DNA of 64,000 bases from NCBI GenBank assembly GCA_018806915.1, contig JAGKQI010000049.1:1550001-1614000 (forward strand), in the 5' to 3' direction. A program made the translations under genes and the position numbers. Shown here one piece after another: positions 9,074 to 20,293 of the stretch (within the stretch, counting starts at the first letter, position 1; every line of letters starts with the position of its first letter). The stretch comes from Phytophthora colocasiae (lineage: Eukaryota; Oomycota; Peronosporomycetes; Peronosporales; Peronosporaceae). The notes under the pieces are model-generated. The model was not told where the DNA came from. It was given only the letters and a program-made list of their open reading frames with translations, and did no database searches.

Positions 9074-10762
9074 TTAAGCCTCACTCTGCAGCAAGTCCTC
9101 CTTGTTCGTGGGTGTGTCCTTGGGCTTGATGCTGATCACACGCTTGCCAAAGAGACTGTAGTGGTAACCCTTCTCGAACCGGTCGCGCGGGTTCGTGCGC
9201 ACCATAAAGATGAAGACTCCCGTGATGCACACCACGATCAAAATCTTGTAGATGCTGTCCACGTACGCGTCCACGGGCGTGGTACCGTCCTTAATAGCTG
9301 CGTTGTACTTGGCGTTGAAAGTCAAGCCGCCAGCCACACCACCCAGAGACCAGGCCGTCAGGATGAAGCCGTGCATGGCACCAATGTTGAAAGCACCGAA
9401 CATGTCCGTCAAGAAGCACGGGATCGTACCGAAGCCACCGCCGTACGAGAGCGTCAGTAGGAAAACGAGCGCAACGAAAGCGCTGTAGCTCTCGTTTTTG
9501 ATCAGCGTCGGGACGATGGCGATGACGGTGATCTGCGAGGCGAGGCCATAGTAAAAGAGGCACTTGCGGCCGAACGCGTGCTCGATGTTGAATTTGCGCA
9601 CGATCACATCCGAGATGAGAGGGAATAGCAGACGTCCGACGCAGTTGAAGACGCCGTTGATGGACACGATGTCGGCACCCTGGTCGGCCGTCTTACCGAA
9701 GAGTGTCGTGCACATGGTGGAGAGCTTGGATAGCACGATGAGACCGTAAAGCTGGTTGCCGAAGAACATAATGTACAGGAAGATAAAGTCCGGGGACGTG
9801 ATAGCTTGGATCAGCGTCATCTTCTTCACCTGTGAGTTGGTGTCTTGCGAGTTCGGGTCGACCATCGCCTCCATTTCGCGGGCCGTAGGGGTACGGATTG
9901 ATTCAAATTCGTGAGCCGACATGACGCTCAGCTTCTCGCCGCGCTGGAACGACTCCTGCGCCTCGCGAACAGCTTCACCGTGCATGTTCAGGCCGCCAAC
10001 GTGGAAGTCAAAGTGCGGGTTTCGCAGGCACACAGCGCAGCAGTAGAGGATAAAAGCCATGACGCAGCCAATGACAATGAATAAATCGGGTACGCTGGTA
10101 GCATCGATGATCGGAAGGTAAGCCTTACCCCACACCACCGAACCAGCACCGTAGCCGCCCACAGCGAAGCCAGCAGCAGCGCCACGGTAATCCGGGAACC
10201 ATTTCTGCAGTGCCGACACAGGTGAAATGTAGCACAAACCACTTCCGAAGCCACAGAACAGACCGTAGCCCACGTACAGACCGACGATAGACTCGGCGTG
10301 TAGGGAGATGCAGCTGATAACACATCCGATCAAGAACGACGTGGCTCCGAGCATGACACCTGCACGAGGTCCATTGCGCTCAATCCATGGGCCCATAATT
10401 GCGGTCGAGGTACCGAACACTCCGACGGCGATGTAGAAAGCGTTGACAGCCATACCTTTGGTCTTGTCGCCGTAGATTAGAAAGTCGATGGGGTTGTTGA
10501 GCACCGACCACGAGTAAAGCGAACCAATGCAGAACTGCACCATGAAACTCGCGAAGAAGAGGTACCAGCGGTTGAATTTCACCCATCGCAGCGTCAAGTA
10601 CTTGCCGAAGACGTACGCAGTGAACAGATATCGTTCCGCCTCGTCCTGTTCGTCGGACCGGTGCTTGTCGGGCACCGTCCAGTGTTTCACGAGCACACCA
10701 GTGATCTTGTCACCGCAGGACTTGGCAGGAGGAGTCACTTGTTGGACGGACGGGTCGGTCAT
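9074..10762 (-). CDS. MFS transporter, oxalate/formate antiporter-like (copy 3)
   Basis: Predicted 562-aa, 12-helix transporter, most similar to copy 2. It has HWTVPDKHRSDEQDEAERYL before helix 1, the GPWIERNGPR loop, QKWFPDYRGAAAGFAVGGYG, the Thr-Pro-Thr-Ala-Arg loop motif and the C-terminal DRF..GYHYSLFGKRVISIK. The open frame extends to an ATG at 10810, but the core promoter at 10806-10824 overlaps that codon, so the ATG at 10762 (protein starting MTDPSVQQ) is preferred. Single exon. It is the promoter-distal member of a three-gene tandem array; copies 2 and 3 share near-identical core promoters and may be co-regulated. Confidence 0.9.
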   Translation of the reverse strand: MTDPSVQQVTPPAKSCGDKITGVLVKHWTVPDKHRSDEQDEAERYLFTAYVFGKYLTLRWVKFNRWYLFFASFMVQFCIGSLYSWSVLNNPIDFLIYGDKTKGMAVNAFYIAVGVFGTSTAIMGPWIERNGPRAGVMLGATSFLIGCVISCISLHAESIVGLYVGYGLFCGFGSGLCYISPVSALQKWFPDYRGAAAGFAVGGYGAGSVVWGKAYLPIIDATSVPDLFIVIGCVMAFILYCCAVCLRNPHFDFHVGGLNMHGEAVREAQESFQRGEKLSVMSAHEFESIRTPTAREMEAMVDPNSQDTNSQVKKMTLIQAITSPDFIFLYIMFFGNQLYGLIVLSKLSTMCTTLFGKTADQGADIVSINGVFNCVGRLLFPLISDVIVRKFNIEHAFGRKCLFYYGLASQITVIAIVPTLIKNESYSAFVALVFLLTLSYGGGFGTIPCFLTDMFGAFNIGAMHGFILTAWSLGGVAGGLTFNAKYNAAIKDGTTPVDAYVDSIYKILIVVCITGVFIFMVRTNPRDRFEKGYHYSLFGKRVISIKPKDTPTNKEDLLQSEA

Positions 10763-10805
10763 TGTGTAGAAGGACTGGAGAGAGGACACAAGTGCGCACG
10801 ACGCT

Positions 10806-10824
10806 GCCAATTGGGGAATGCGAA
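10806..10824 (-). promoter_or_regulatory. Inr+FPR core promoter of MFS copy 3
   Basis: The minus strand reads TTCGCATTCCCCAATTGGC, matching the oomycete Inr+FPR and the copy 2 promoter. It lies about 45 bp before the chosen ATG at 10762. Confidence 0.65.
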
Positions 10825-11574
10825 TCCAGGAACCGGGAGCACAAGACTGCTGCTCAGTGCTTGACCCTAGGGCCAGGTTGAAGCGATATATACGGGGCCC
10901 GTTTCTGCCGGGCGACGAGAGACCGAGCTTTGCTGCACGGCTGGTTTGACGTCGGTCAGTCGAACGCGCTTGCGTGTCAGGCGATGGCCGCCGGCGTTAA
11001 ACGCTGGGATGGAAATCAGAGCCAAAGCCGAGTTGACGCCATTTGCAGCGGCTTTTACTTGGCGGGGCACTACATGTATCCTATGTGCGGGACAAACGGG
11101 ATTAACCGTGAGAAGCTCGCGTTAATTTAGCAGCCGCAAATGTGTTGCTGAGTAGTGTCGACTAGCCTAAACATTCAGCCAATACTGATGGCGGAAGCTT
11201 CAGAGCTGAAGCTGGCAGTTGGTACATTTCGTATCTTCAGACGTCGTTGATTCGAGTGCTTCTAAAAGCACTGCTTTTAGCCAAATACTAGTTAATTTGC
11301 TGCAAGAGCATCTTCCAGAGTCAAACTTCGAGAAGTGGTTCGGGTGGTGGTTGAAGTTGCATTGCACTGTTCTGCTGGTGCGTCGTCTTTGGCAACCTCG
11401 AAGTTCCAGAACTGGAAGTTCCACTCGCAACTGGAATTTCCACCGATCTGACGGTAAAATCGCATCGTGAGCTTACTTCGCCTCATAGACTATGAGTCAT
11501 AGTATGTGGCACAAGTACGAAGAATTATTGCAGCAAGAAGATTTTACAAAGGGCTTAGTGGCGGGGAATATGTA
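10825..11574. other. Intergenic, no gene recognised
   Basis: Upstream flank of MFS copy 3 up to the DNA transposon. It contains one TACATGTA octamer (11071-11078) and a small perfect hairpin (9-bp arms, 11262-11280). No supported coding sequence. Confidence 0.5.
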
Positions 11575-11597
11575 AGGCAAACGGCCAATTTAAGGCC
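11575..11597. repeat. Left TIR of the pogo-like element
   Basis: 23 bp, a perfect inverted copy of 13004-13026, preceded by the target dinucleotide TA. Confidence 0.88.
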
Positions 11598-11752
11598 ATT
11601 GGATCAGTTTAAGACCGCAGATTTTTTAACCAATAGAAGTATGTAAACGAAAAAAGAGAAGTAGGACTGGATAAAAATATTTTCCATGTGTTTATCCCAA
11701 AACCTTCGAGTTCTGATCTCTTGTTTTGAGCCTTCAGTTCGCCACTTCAACA

Positions 11753-12420
11753 ATGACCAAGCCAACGACAACAAAAGAGCAAAGTCCAAGAAGGCGACAG
11801 AGTTACACACCAGCACAGAAGGCGGAAGCAGTATTAGCGTGCAAGAGAGGCAAATCCGTGGACGATGTCAGTAACATCACAAAAACCCCGCGCGGTGCAT
11901 TCGTCGCTGGGTGAAGATCGCTAAAGACACTTCCGCCAACTACAGCGAGGCTACGACCACCCCGAGGCGCGGACCTCCGCCACAACTGTGTTTTGATGCT
12001 GAAAACAGTATTTACGACTGGATCATTGGAAGACAAATGCAAGGACCGCCAGTGGGTCGTCAAGAAATAATCAACGGGCTGGCAAAATATCATTACTTGT
12101 GTGTGGGGCGGTGGTTGGAGAAGGATGGTACCGTCGCTTCAAGGATCGATTTCCAGCTATTGGCGCTAGAAGATCTCAAAACGTGACAAAAGCGCGCAAC
12201 ACGGTGTCAATTGAAGACATTACTAGTTTCTTTTAATCGCTGAACAAGGTTATGATCGAGAATGAGATCAACTTCTCGATCAATATTTCTAGCAACTTCA
12301 AAACGTGTGGAATTTTCCCGCTGTCACTGGTGAAAATGCACAGTAAGCTCCAAAACTTCAGGCGGAATGGATTACCTGTGCACGTTCATATTGCATCATG
12401 GCTACAGGTAAGAGGTTGTT
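11753..12420 (+). pseudogene. Pogo-like transposase remnant
   Basis: It begins with an ATG at 11753 and a basic tail, then SYTPAQKAEAVLACKRG and SVDDVSNITKTP, a helix-turn-helix of the kind that binds transposon ends. The frame shifts near 11895. The next frame holds a second DNA-binding segment (FDAENSIYDWIIGRQMQG.PVGRQEI) resembling the CENP-B/Tigger HTH. Another frame change near 12110 leads to a short piece resembling the region before the DDE domain. The DDE domain itself is missing, so no active enzyme is possible. The assignment to pogo rather than another Tc1 group is by pattern and by the TA target. Confidence 0.6.
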
Positions 12421-13003
12421 CAAAGTGACTTGCTGATGCTGCCGCCACCACGAAAACAGGTCAATCGAAAAGGAAAACGACCACTACACAAGGAAGAATT
12501 TTGACACAAGAGCTTCTAAACGTTTACGCGACAGCTGAGGTGCCAATGCGGTGTTCGCAGCCAACGAAACGCAAGCAACACAAACAACCGAGTAAGCATT
12601 CGTTATACCCTCATCAAGCGTCTACTGATCCGGGACCTGAGCTTTACGAAATGGCTCTGTAAGTATTGTGTTTTTAAATAACCCTTTATAATATAATGGT
12701 AATTGATAAAATGTAATTAAGCAGGTTTGCTTCGAACTTAAATGAAATTCAAATGTATATTTTTCGCCGCAATTTCGGATGCTGCTGCTTACTGAAATCA
12801 AGTCAAATTGCGGTCATAAACTGATTTTAGTGCAAAATGGATGTGTTTGATAAACGAAAATAACTCCACCTTCCACTACTCATTTAGACCACCACAGCGT
12901 TCTAAATTTAGCTGAAACAGTGCCCGTTATGGATCCAATGTCATTTTTGCCATTGGTCTTGTAGTTTCGAAGTTATTGTGTTTCAAAGTCGAGATTATTT
13001 TAC

Positions 13004-13026
13004 GGCCTTAAATTGGCCGTTTGCCT
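13004..13026. repeat. Right TIR of the pogo-like element
   Basis: 23 bp, a perfect inverted copy of 11575-11597, followed by TA. Confidence 0.88.
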
Positions 13027-13028
13027 TA

Positions 13029-13662
13029 GTGGGGTCAGCGTACGTGTTGAATTAAATGCTGGAGATCGAGCCGCCGTGAGCCGGTGCTAAGGCTCCTTCC
13101 TGATACATCCATTTTACAGTACATGCACCGGTAGGCACTGCCTAGTAGGCAGAGAGACCCAGACTCTGACTCAGTATGGAGCGAGCCTCCTCCGCTTGAA
13201 GTTCCCGTTCTGGCGATTCGAGTCGACCGTCGAGTGAACGAAAACCTTGCGTGTCGGGTGATGCCTAGAATTGAAGTGGGCCGTACCGTAGGAAGATCGT
13301 TTAACGGCAATTGCGTGAATTGGCCAGTGGTCAATGACCACTGCTTTTCGCTCCCAAGCAGCACAGTCGACCGAATGCACGTCGACAGCACCCAGCAGCT
13401 GTGCACGCACGACTCTGAAGATGGCAAGAGCTTATCCTGTTAACCCGATGCATGAGGACCTGTAGTCTCGATGGAGTCACAGCTTCAAGAACGGGTGAAG
13501 CCGGCACTAACGCCCTTGAGCTATCGCAATCCACCAGTCTCAGTTGAAGTTGACTCCTGCATCCAGCAAAAGCGCTGCCAACCGACAGTCTGTCAAAGGG
13601 ATTTCAATGTCTTCGTGGCTTTGTACTAAAAGGTATTTTTGACCTTAGTTGGAGCCACCGCC
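13029..13662. other. Intergenic, no gene recognised
   Basis: Between the transposon and the LRR gene. Short open frames on the minus strand show no motif. No core promoter of the Inr+FPR type is evident before the LRR gene. Confidence 0.45.
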
Positions 13663-14642
13663 ATGGAGCTGACTGCTGACATCATCAAGCGCCGAAGTGG
13701 CCACTATGACGTGAGCTTGGTGGCGTTGCTGGATGTATCACGGATGAAGATCCATCGTTTGGCCCAGCTTGAAGCATGTTTGAACCTTCTGGAGCTCAAT
13801 GTGGCACACAATGAGGTGCGTTTATCTACAGTAGACGTAGTTTAGCAGTTCTAACATGTTTTGCGGGTTTGAATTTGTAGCTACGTTCATTGGATGGACT
13901 TCCAGCTTTACCACTACTTCGTTGTTTGAAGCTCTCCAACAACCAATTAACCTCACTAGGTTCGTGAATAAAATGATCTATACCGATAGAAAAATACGTT
14001 TAGAAAAATGCGTTTAGAAGCTTAATTTTGTTGCTTTGACTTTCAGACAGTCTGCCAAGGCTGCCTCTGCTGGAAGAGCTCACTCTAGCGGTATGTCTGT
14101 CTGAGCCTTTGTTGTTGCGCCAGATTTTTACTTTTATTCTGAACAGAACAATCGAATCCGAAATATCGACTTTCTCGAGCTGTCTACAAAGTTGCCAAGT
14201 CTTCGTGTTCTTGATTTCAATGGGAATCCCCTCGACAGCAGTACTCGCACAAAAGCGTCGAAAGCCTTTCCTGCTCTTTTCATTCTAAACGGAGAGGCTC
14301 TCACGCTAACAAGAATGCTCGAAGACATATTATCGACTGACTATACTAAGCTTTCGGATGAAAGACAAGGAAATGGTCACGAAGAGGGAAATTTCGAGCT
14401 TGATGACAACATTGAGAAATTGAATGACGAAGCTATCGATGTTAACGACTTCATCAACGGAAACACAAGGCACCTTGAAGGTATGTCTGCTCTGCTAACC
14501 GCATTTCAGGTCGAACAACAATCCTTACCTGTTTGATTTTTGTGAAAATGCAGAACTGCTACAGGGATGCAAGGAGAGACTTGCAACAACCGAGCCCGCG
14601 TTCATTTTTCCAAGTCCGAAAAGCTATAAAGGAAGCCGATGA
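13663..14642 (+). CDS. SDS22-type leucine-rich repeat protein, five exons
   Basis: Predicted 232-aa protein from exons 13663-13815, 13881-13959, 14047-14090, 14147-14480 and 14554-14642. All introns are GT..AG of 56-87 nt and the phases fit. The ATG at 13663 sits in a good context (GCCGCCATGG). Residues about 30-140 form four to five short leucine-rich repeats of the SDS22 type (LRSLDGLPALPLLRCLKLSN, then LPRLPLLEELTLANN), closed by an LRR cap (LPSLRVLDFNGNPL). The C-terminal third is acidic and probably disordered. Such proteins act as adaptors, many in the flagellar axoneme or phosphatase regulation; nothing here decides between them. Splice sites are read by eye. Confidence 0.75.
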
Positions 14643-14771
14643 TTTAAAGAGGAATAAGTAGAGGGTTACAGCTTCCGATTCGGAGGTCAACAGGAATATC
14701 AACACCGGGTTTACTGAAAATAAAGAATTGAGTTGCATCACTGGTCCTTGCTGGAGAATAAAAAATGGCCC

Positions 14772-15833
14772 TCACACACGCCGTAGCATATCTTCTTCAC
14801 TTGTTGCTGTGGTAGTTCCAGTGTCTACTGCATCGAAGATGGACTTGCGGCATGTCGGGCACGTCGAATTCACCAGAAGCCACTCATCAACACACTCTTT
14901 ATGGAAATGGTGCGCACACGGTAGTACCCGTAGTGACTGAGAAGCTTCATAATCGTTGAGGCAAATACAGCAGCAAGCATCCTCAGGCGGGAACATATTG
15001 GCTGTGTACGTCTTGGTCTCTAACTGGTCGATCAACTATTCACAAGAAGCACAAATTAGCTGTAAAATATCACACAAAAAACTATCAGAACTCAACAGAA
15101 CTCCTACCTCTTTCGTGGCTCCTTTCCCCCTCATCGGGTCTTGCAATCTACTCAATAGTCGAATGACACATGGTAGACAGAAGCAAAGAATTGGCAGTAG
15201 AGCCAAAAGCAGTAAACACGGCAAGAAGATCTTGGCGTACGAGATGATAATCATCCACAGAGCCAATTGATACATTGCCGATCCATCATCGCAGCGTGCT
15301 CCATCACTGATGACCCACATGTTGCCAACTAGGAACCAGAAGAGCCCAGCCAGGTCCAATCCATACTTGAGCTGACTCAACGGCGTCATATACTGTTCCC
15401 GAAGTCTGATAGCAGTATTACTTCTTGCACCGTTTAAATAGTAAAGAGTCCATTCCAGTAGTAACGTGAACATAAGGTGGACCGTATGTAGCAAGACCCA
15501 CACTTGAATACGGTAGCACAGTGTCTCTCCCTGCCAATGCATCGCCAAGATGACACTAGCAGCCACAATCTGCGGTAAATTAACCAATGAGATCGCCCAC
15601 ATAATGAGCCGCGAGTTGCGAGCATCTCGAGCTTCCTGGACGCTGCTGTTAAGTACGTTCAACCGTACAGCATGAGCTTCATCGGGTGCAGCAGGTCCAC
15701 TACCAACTCCCGCAGTAGCCAATAACCGCGCACGAGAAGGAGACGCTAAAGAACTGCTACTTGGGCCTGATGAACGCAGAGCGACACGCTCTTCAGTGCT
15801 GGGCATTGCTGCTGGGTCGGAAGTCTCGGACAT
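14772..15833 (-). CDS. Membrane-anchored RING-H2 E3 ubiquitin ligase
   Basis: Predicted 329-aa protein from exons 15833-15108 and 15035-14772, joined across a 72-nt intron (gtaggag..aatag). A Ser/Ala-rich N-terminus of about 70 residues is followed by four hydrophobic segments (about 75-100, 110-135, 160-180, 190-225). A C-terminal C3H2C3 RING (CCICLNDYE, PCAHHFH, CVDEW, CPTCRKS) lies near residues 262-305. The layout, multi-pass membrane part then C-terminal RING-H2, matches a family of plant and protist endomembrane E3 ligases that pass ubiquitin from an E2 to membrane or adjacent substrates. The target is unknown. The start is the first ATG of a long open exon; no Inr motif was found upstream. 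Confidence 0.85.
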
Positions 15834-16281
15834 GCAGGGAATTACTCCTTTTTTATCTGAGTTTTAGTGTTCTGTATGAGTTTTTAGCCAATAGGAAAGA
15901 GGATAGTTTTCTTAGTAGTTATGAACAAGAATAGGAACCTACAGAAATGGAGACTTGAGGCTTGTCATTAGGGGAATTCTTAGCACCGGTGGGGAGATTC
16001 AATGCTGCTGAGGAGACGAATCTAGTGAAGTGAGGACGGGGGGAGTCCAGTTAAGATTACGTTTTATTATGAGTTCCCTCAAACTAGTACACTCCATACT
16101 AATAGTATATCGCAAGAACTAATCCGTGCGAAACTCCACCACAGTGGCAAGTCCGTCGACTCGGTAATGACCTTCACACCTTTCTGTGTGCGTGGCAGAG
16201 CAACTTCTTGTCCTCGTTCTGTACTAGTAAATGACAACTAAAAACTTTGGGCAGATAAAACCTTCTTTCGTGTTTATTTAA
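15834..16281. other. Intergenic before the piggyBac element
   Basis: Upstream flank of the RING gene. It ends at the TTAA target site (16278-16281) of the piggyBac insertion. It was originally next to the 3' end of the RxLR gene at 21025-20294. Nothing else recognised. Confidence 0.5.
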
Positions 16282-16295
16282 CCCCTTAAACCCGA
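16282..16295. repeat. Left TIR of the piggyBac element
   Basis: 14 bp starting CCCC after TTAA; matches the right end at 13 of 14 positions. Confidence 0.88.
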
Positions 16296-16300
16296 GAACC

Positions 16301-16344
16301 TGGACCGTACACGTTACCATTATTTTCTTAACGTGTACGGTCCA
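16301..16344. repeat. Subterminal perfect inverted repeat
   Basis: Arms TGGACCGTACACGTTA (16301-16316) and its exact reverse complement (16329-16344) enclose 12 nt. PiggyBac elements usually carry internal inverted repeats near the ends that bind transposase; this is a candidate for that role. Confidence 0.8.
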
Positions 16345-16585
16345 CGATAAGAATCACTATTCTTGATTTTTGTATGTATCTATACAATTTTCAAGTAACC
16401 GAGGGGTAGGTAATGAATCCTTGAAATGAACACTAGAAAGACCATGATTCCATGAGAAAGTGCACATCAAATCAAACTCCCACACTGCATATGCTATACG
16501 ACAATGAAGTAACTGGTCACCACTTATTTTGCGTTCAGTTTCAGATTAGACGTCGAAGGCTAACATCTCCGTCTAGCAGCGACAA

Positions 16586-19500
16586 ATGGCTTTCCAAGCG
16601 CGGTGGAGAGAACTGAAGAAGGCTGGGTGGCACAGCAAGAAGCCTACTGGCCTTTCGGTCGACTTCGCGTACCTAAAACCTGGGAAGACTAAGAAAGACA
16701 AGCGCGGGGTAGACTTTTTTATTGGGGAGGAGGAGCTTATGCGGTTTCTCGACAAGACTGATCTCGGTAGGACGTGCGTGGTTCCCAGTAACTAAATTCC
16801 AGTCTAATCACGTACTTGTTGTGTGGGTATGTGTAGCGGAGGTTCGGGCGAAGACTGCAAGGGTTGAGGGACCGGCTAGTGCTGGGCGGCGTCAAGGTAA
16901 TGGGCTGGTATTTGCATTCACATGATTTACGCTAAGTCTAACTGTGTATGGCTGTTCAGCAGTAACCAAGGACAAAGCACCAAAACCGACGCTCCCGTCA
17001 CATCTCCGCGAAGACGTTGTGGATTCAAATCCAGGTATGATCAACGAGATGTATATACACGTTTATTTACTCGGTAATCGTGTATGTCATGTATGTATCA
17101 TAGATGTTCTATCCAACAACCTAGTCCAGGCGTTATCAACACCGGAGGTGACAAACACGCAGGAAGATGCCCGTCGCTGTGAATCTCATGGCACTTCCTA
17201 CACCGACGAAAACAGCGGCTTCGACAGCGAGAGTATCACCATCCGTACGAACCTGTACATACAACATAAGACTGTTCTTTAACGTGTATTTACGTTCGTT
17301 ATCCAGGTGATTCTGAGATACAGCGCAATTTGAGCCAAGAATTTGTGGAAGCTGATAACCTATCTGAAGATCGCTCGCCAGTACACAATCCGGATTGTGA
17401 AGAGACTTCAACACTGGCCGAAGAAACTAAGGAAGATACATCACCTAACAGAGCAGGTTGGTCAAAGCTGTACATACAAGTTACCACATTTACGCTAACG
17501 TGTATATACCGATGGTTTTCTTTTAGGATCTTCCCGTGCTCATGCAGTGCCTTTCACTCGTGCTACATATGTATCCCTAGACTCAGACGGAGATAACGAC
17601 GAGGGAACAGGGTGGAATTCTGATGAGGTGACAGGGGATGGCGAGTTCTTGTTTGAGCTAGATGACGATGGTCCTACACAGCCTGAGATGTCGTTTGATC
17701 CTGCGCTCCTGAGATCTGCCGGTGGTATTAAGGCCGTGGCTAGTGGTAATGTGTCCAGCGAACTATTGAAAGGCATGGCTAAGACCGGATGGAGGCCATT
17801 GACTAAGCAGACTCCGTACAACTGTCTAATGGAACCATACGAGCCTCGCCCCGCTCAATCGATGCTAGCGGACTATCCTAGGCTATACAACGGTGAATTC
17901 GGACCAACGCCACAAGCACTGAAAGCTGCCGCCACACCCTCCGGAGCTTTCTTTTATTTTGTCCAGCCTACACTTTGGGAAGATATCGCCGCCGCTAGCA
18001 ATGCCTACTTCGCAGAAAAATGGATGAGAGAATTGCAGGTCAGTGTATGAAACAAGTCGCTCGTAAAGCAAAACATCCAGAGTTTCAACCAAAGACGAGA
18101 GACCAAATAAGGACTAACCTCGAGCGAACGGATCCGATTACACCACGCGAGCTCTGTGTCTTCGTTGGTCTGCTGATTGCGCGTTGTATCGTGCCGAACA
18201 AGGAGAAGCTACAAAACCATTGGAAAACAACTGATGAGGGAGCAATTCCCAGAGGTTGTTTCGGTCAGTATATGGTGCGCGATCGATTCATGCATCTTTC
18301 GCGAAATCTACACTTCAGTAGCAATGGGGACGTGAACGCGAGCTAAGACAAGGCGTGGAAAATAAGGCCCATTATCAATGCATTGACGCGAAGATTCAAG
18401 CACGGATATACCCCACCTCCTACTATGGCCTTCGATGAGGCGATGCTGCCGTCACGGTCAAGCTTCAATCGCATGAGGGTGTACATGAAGGATAAACCCC
18501 ACAAGTGGGGGACGAAGCTCTTCATGTTGTGCTGTTCTTCAACCGCCTATTGTATCCGGTATGTATGTAGTGCTCCACTGGAGCACTAGTTTTTTTTTGG
18601 CGCCTAAGTTATCTTATCTTGGACCAGACAAGCTAACGTTTGTTGCAAACTTGTATACACAGGTTCGAACTCTACTGCGGTAAACAAGAGCACGGTGGTT
18701 TGAATGGAGCGTTGAATGACTACAGATCTGGCCCTGCAGCGGTCATCCGCAATTTATGTGAAGTGTTTGGGCCGAATGGTCCTGGGCAGGATGCTATGCG
18801 TCTAATTGTCACTGATCGATACTATACGTCAGTACCTCTGGCAATGCAAATGCTGACTATGGGGTTTTATACCGTGGGCACCGTGCAAACGAATCGACTA
18901 GGCCTGCCTGTTTCGCTAGTGGAGGGGGAGCAGAGGGGTGGAAAGAAGCGGAAACCTCCTAAACATCGTCCAGTGACAATTGAACGAGGCACCTTTGAAG
19001 TTGCTGATCACGCACACATCCAGGGGCTACGCGCCATACGTTGGTGGGACAACCGTGCTGTTTATCTGCTCGCATCCGGTGGGAGCGTCGAGCTCGATCG
19101 TGTTGTTCGCCGGAACAAACTAACTGGTGAACAAGCTGAAGTGCCTTGTCCACGAGTACTGAAAGATTATCAGACTCTTATGGGCGGTGTAGACGTACAT
19201 GATCAGCGACGTCTACAACGGTAAGTGAAAAATGTGTATATACATGTTTGGACAAATACTAATCTTGTATGTACACGTTTCAACAGGTATTCACTCCAAC
19301 TCGCAATAAAGTACAAGAAATATTACAAGAGAGTATTCCTGGGGCTCATTGACCTTGCAGTGATCAATGCCTACATCATCTTCAACGCACGCCGAGCTGC
19401 AGATGGGCTGAGCAAGCTTTCCCACGTAAAGTTCCTGAAGCAGCTTCATTTGGAGTTATGCCAGCTTCAGGAGGATGACTGGGATGGTCTTCGCCAGAGT

Positions 19501-19998
19501 GATGAAGCAACAGCAACGCCGTCGAAAGCCCGAACTGCGCCTGTGTATCGCGGACATACGGTCGTTCTCAACGATGAGTGGAGGCCAGGCAACAATCAGA
19601 GCGGGCGCAAGAGGCGTACACGTGCATGTAAGGTCTGTTCGCTATTGAAAGGCACTGATAGTGCTCGGGTAGGGGACTCCTCCATCTATTGCAGTGACTG
19701 CAAATTGCCGACGTCATCGAAGAAGCCCAAAGCATGGCGCGTGTTCCTGTGTGACAAGGTTCGCCACCGCCACAATGGTGCTCTCATGTCCTGCTTTGAA
19801 ATTTGGCATAAGGCTTGGCGTAATGGCACCATTCTACCGAAGAAAGCTCGCAAGAGACACATTCGCGCACGCGTTCCAGCAGCGGTGACCCTGCGCGAGG
19901 AATTGAGTGAAGGAGAAGCTGAGTTGGAAGACAACGTGTCAACGGATGACGCCTCACCGCAGGCAAAACGTCCACGGCCGTCTGAGACGCAAGTGTAG
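16586..19998 (+). pseudogene. piggyBac transposase (DDE_Tnp_1_7), intron-containing, disrupted
   Basis: Coding pieces run from the ATG at 16586 through several short exons to long exons (17547-18040, 18020-18550, 18660-19220, 19288-19998). The catalytic domain keeps its three Asp positions: in AFDEAMLPS (about 18433), IVTDRYYTS (about 18810) and MGGVDVHDQ (about 19190). A Cys-rich C-terminus (CKVCSLL, YCSDCKL, FLCDK) follows, like the zinc-binding tail of piggyBac enzymes. A frame change at about 18020-18050 and an in-frame TAA at 18343-18345 inside the catalytic domain make this copy inactive. Introns carry repeated AACGTGTA/TACACGTT octamers. Exact exon borders in the first third (16790-17530) are uncertain. 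Confidence 0.85.
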
Positions 19999-20293
19999 GC
20001 GAATATTGCGTCTGTAAGAATCTACTGAATTCAGTATACCTTCTTTTGTCTTTGAGCCGGCGCTTTTCTATCTTCAAAGTATCTTGCTTGCAGTTGTACT
20101 GTCCATTACTTGTTATCTACACGATACACGATATAGAATCATTTTGAAGAATCAATATCATGTATGTACAAGTTTGTGTGAGAGGCAGTTTCGAGCGGTT
20201 AGGTTTACTTTGCGTCCTTCCAACATTCACATTCATACACGATACCGTAATAACTTGCTTTCAGTATGACACACCTAACCGCACAGATACATG

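Larger units (their letters stand above)
11575..13026 (+). mobile_element. Decayed pogo/Tc1-like DNA transposon with 23-bp TIRs
   Basis: The two ends, 11575-11597 and 13004-13026, are perfect 23-bp inverted repeats starting AGGCAAACGGCC. Both are flanked by TA (11573-11574 and 13027-13028), the target duplication of the Tc1/mariner/pogo superfamily. The 1.45-kb body has transposase fragments related to the helix-turn-helix/CENP-B-type N-terminus and a short C-terminal piece, but no DDE catalytic core. It is therefore a non-autonomous, internally deleted copy whose ends have stayed intact. Confidence 0.85.

Noticed and set aside
8295..9129. Open frames of 129 and 145 codons on the plus strand
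   Set aside because: No motif, no promoter, poor composition, and the second overlaps the end of an MFS gene on the other strand.
10763..10810. Longer N-terminus for MFS copy 3 starting at 10810
   Set aside because: The ATG overlaps the Inr+FPR element, and the paralogues begin at the position equal to 10762.
13960..14553. Tiny 29-nt intron near 14481-14510 in the LRR gene
   Set aside because: Too short; the 73-nt intron 14481-14553 fits the size range and phase and opens a sensible last exon.
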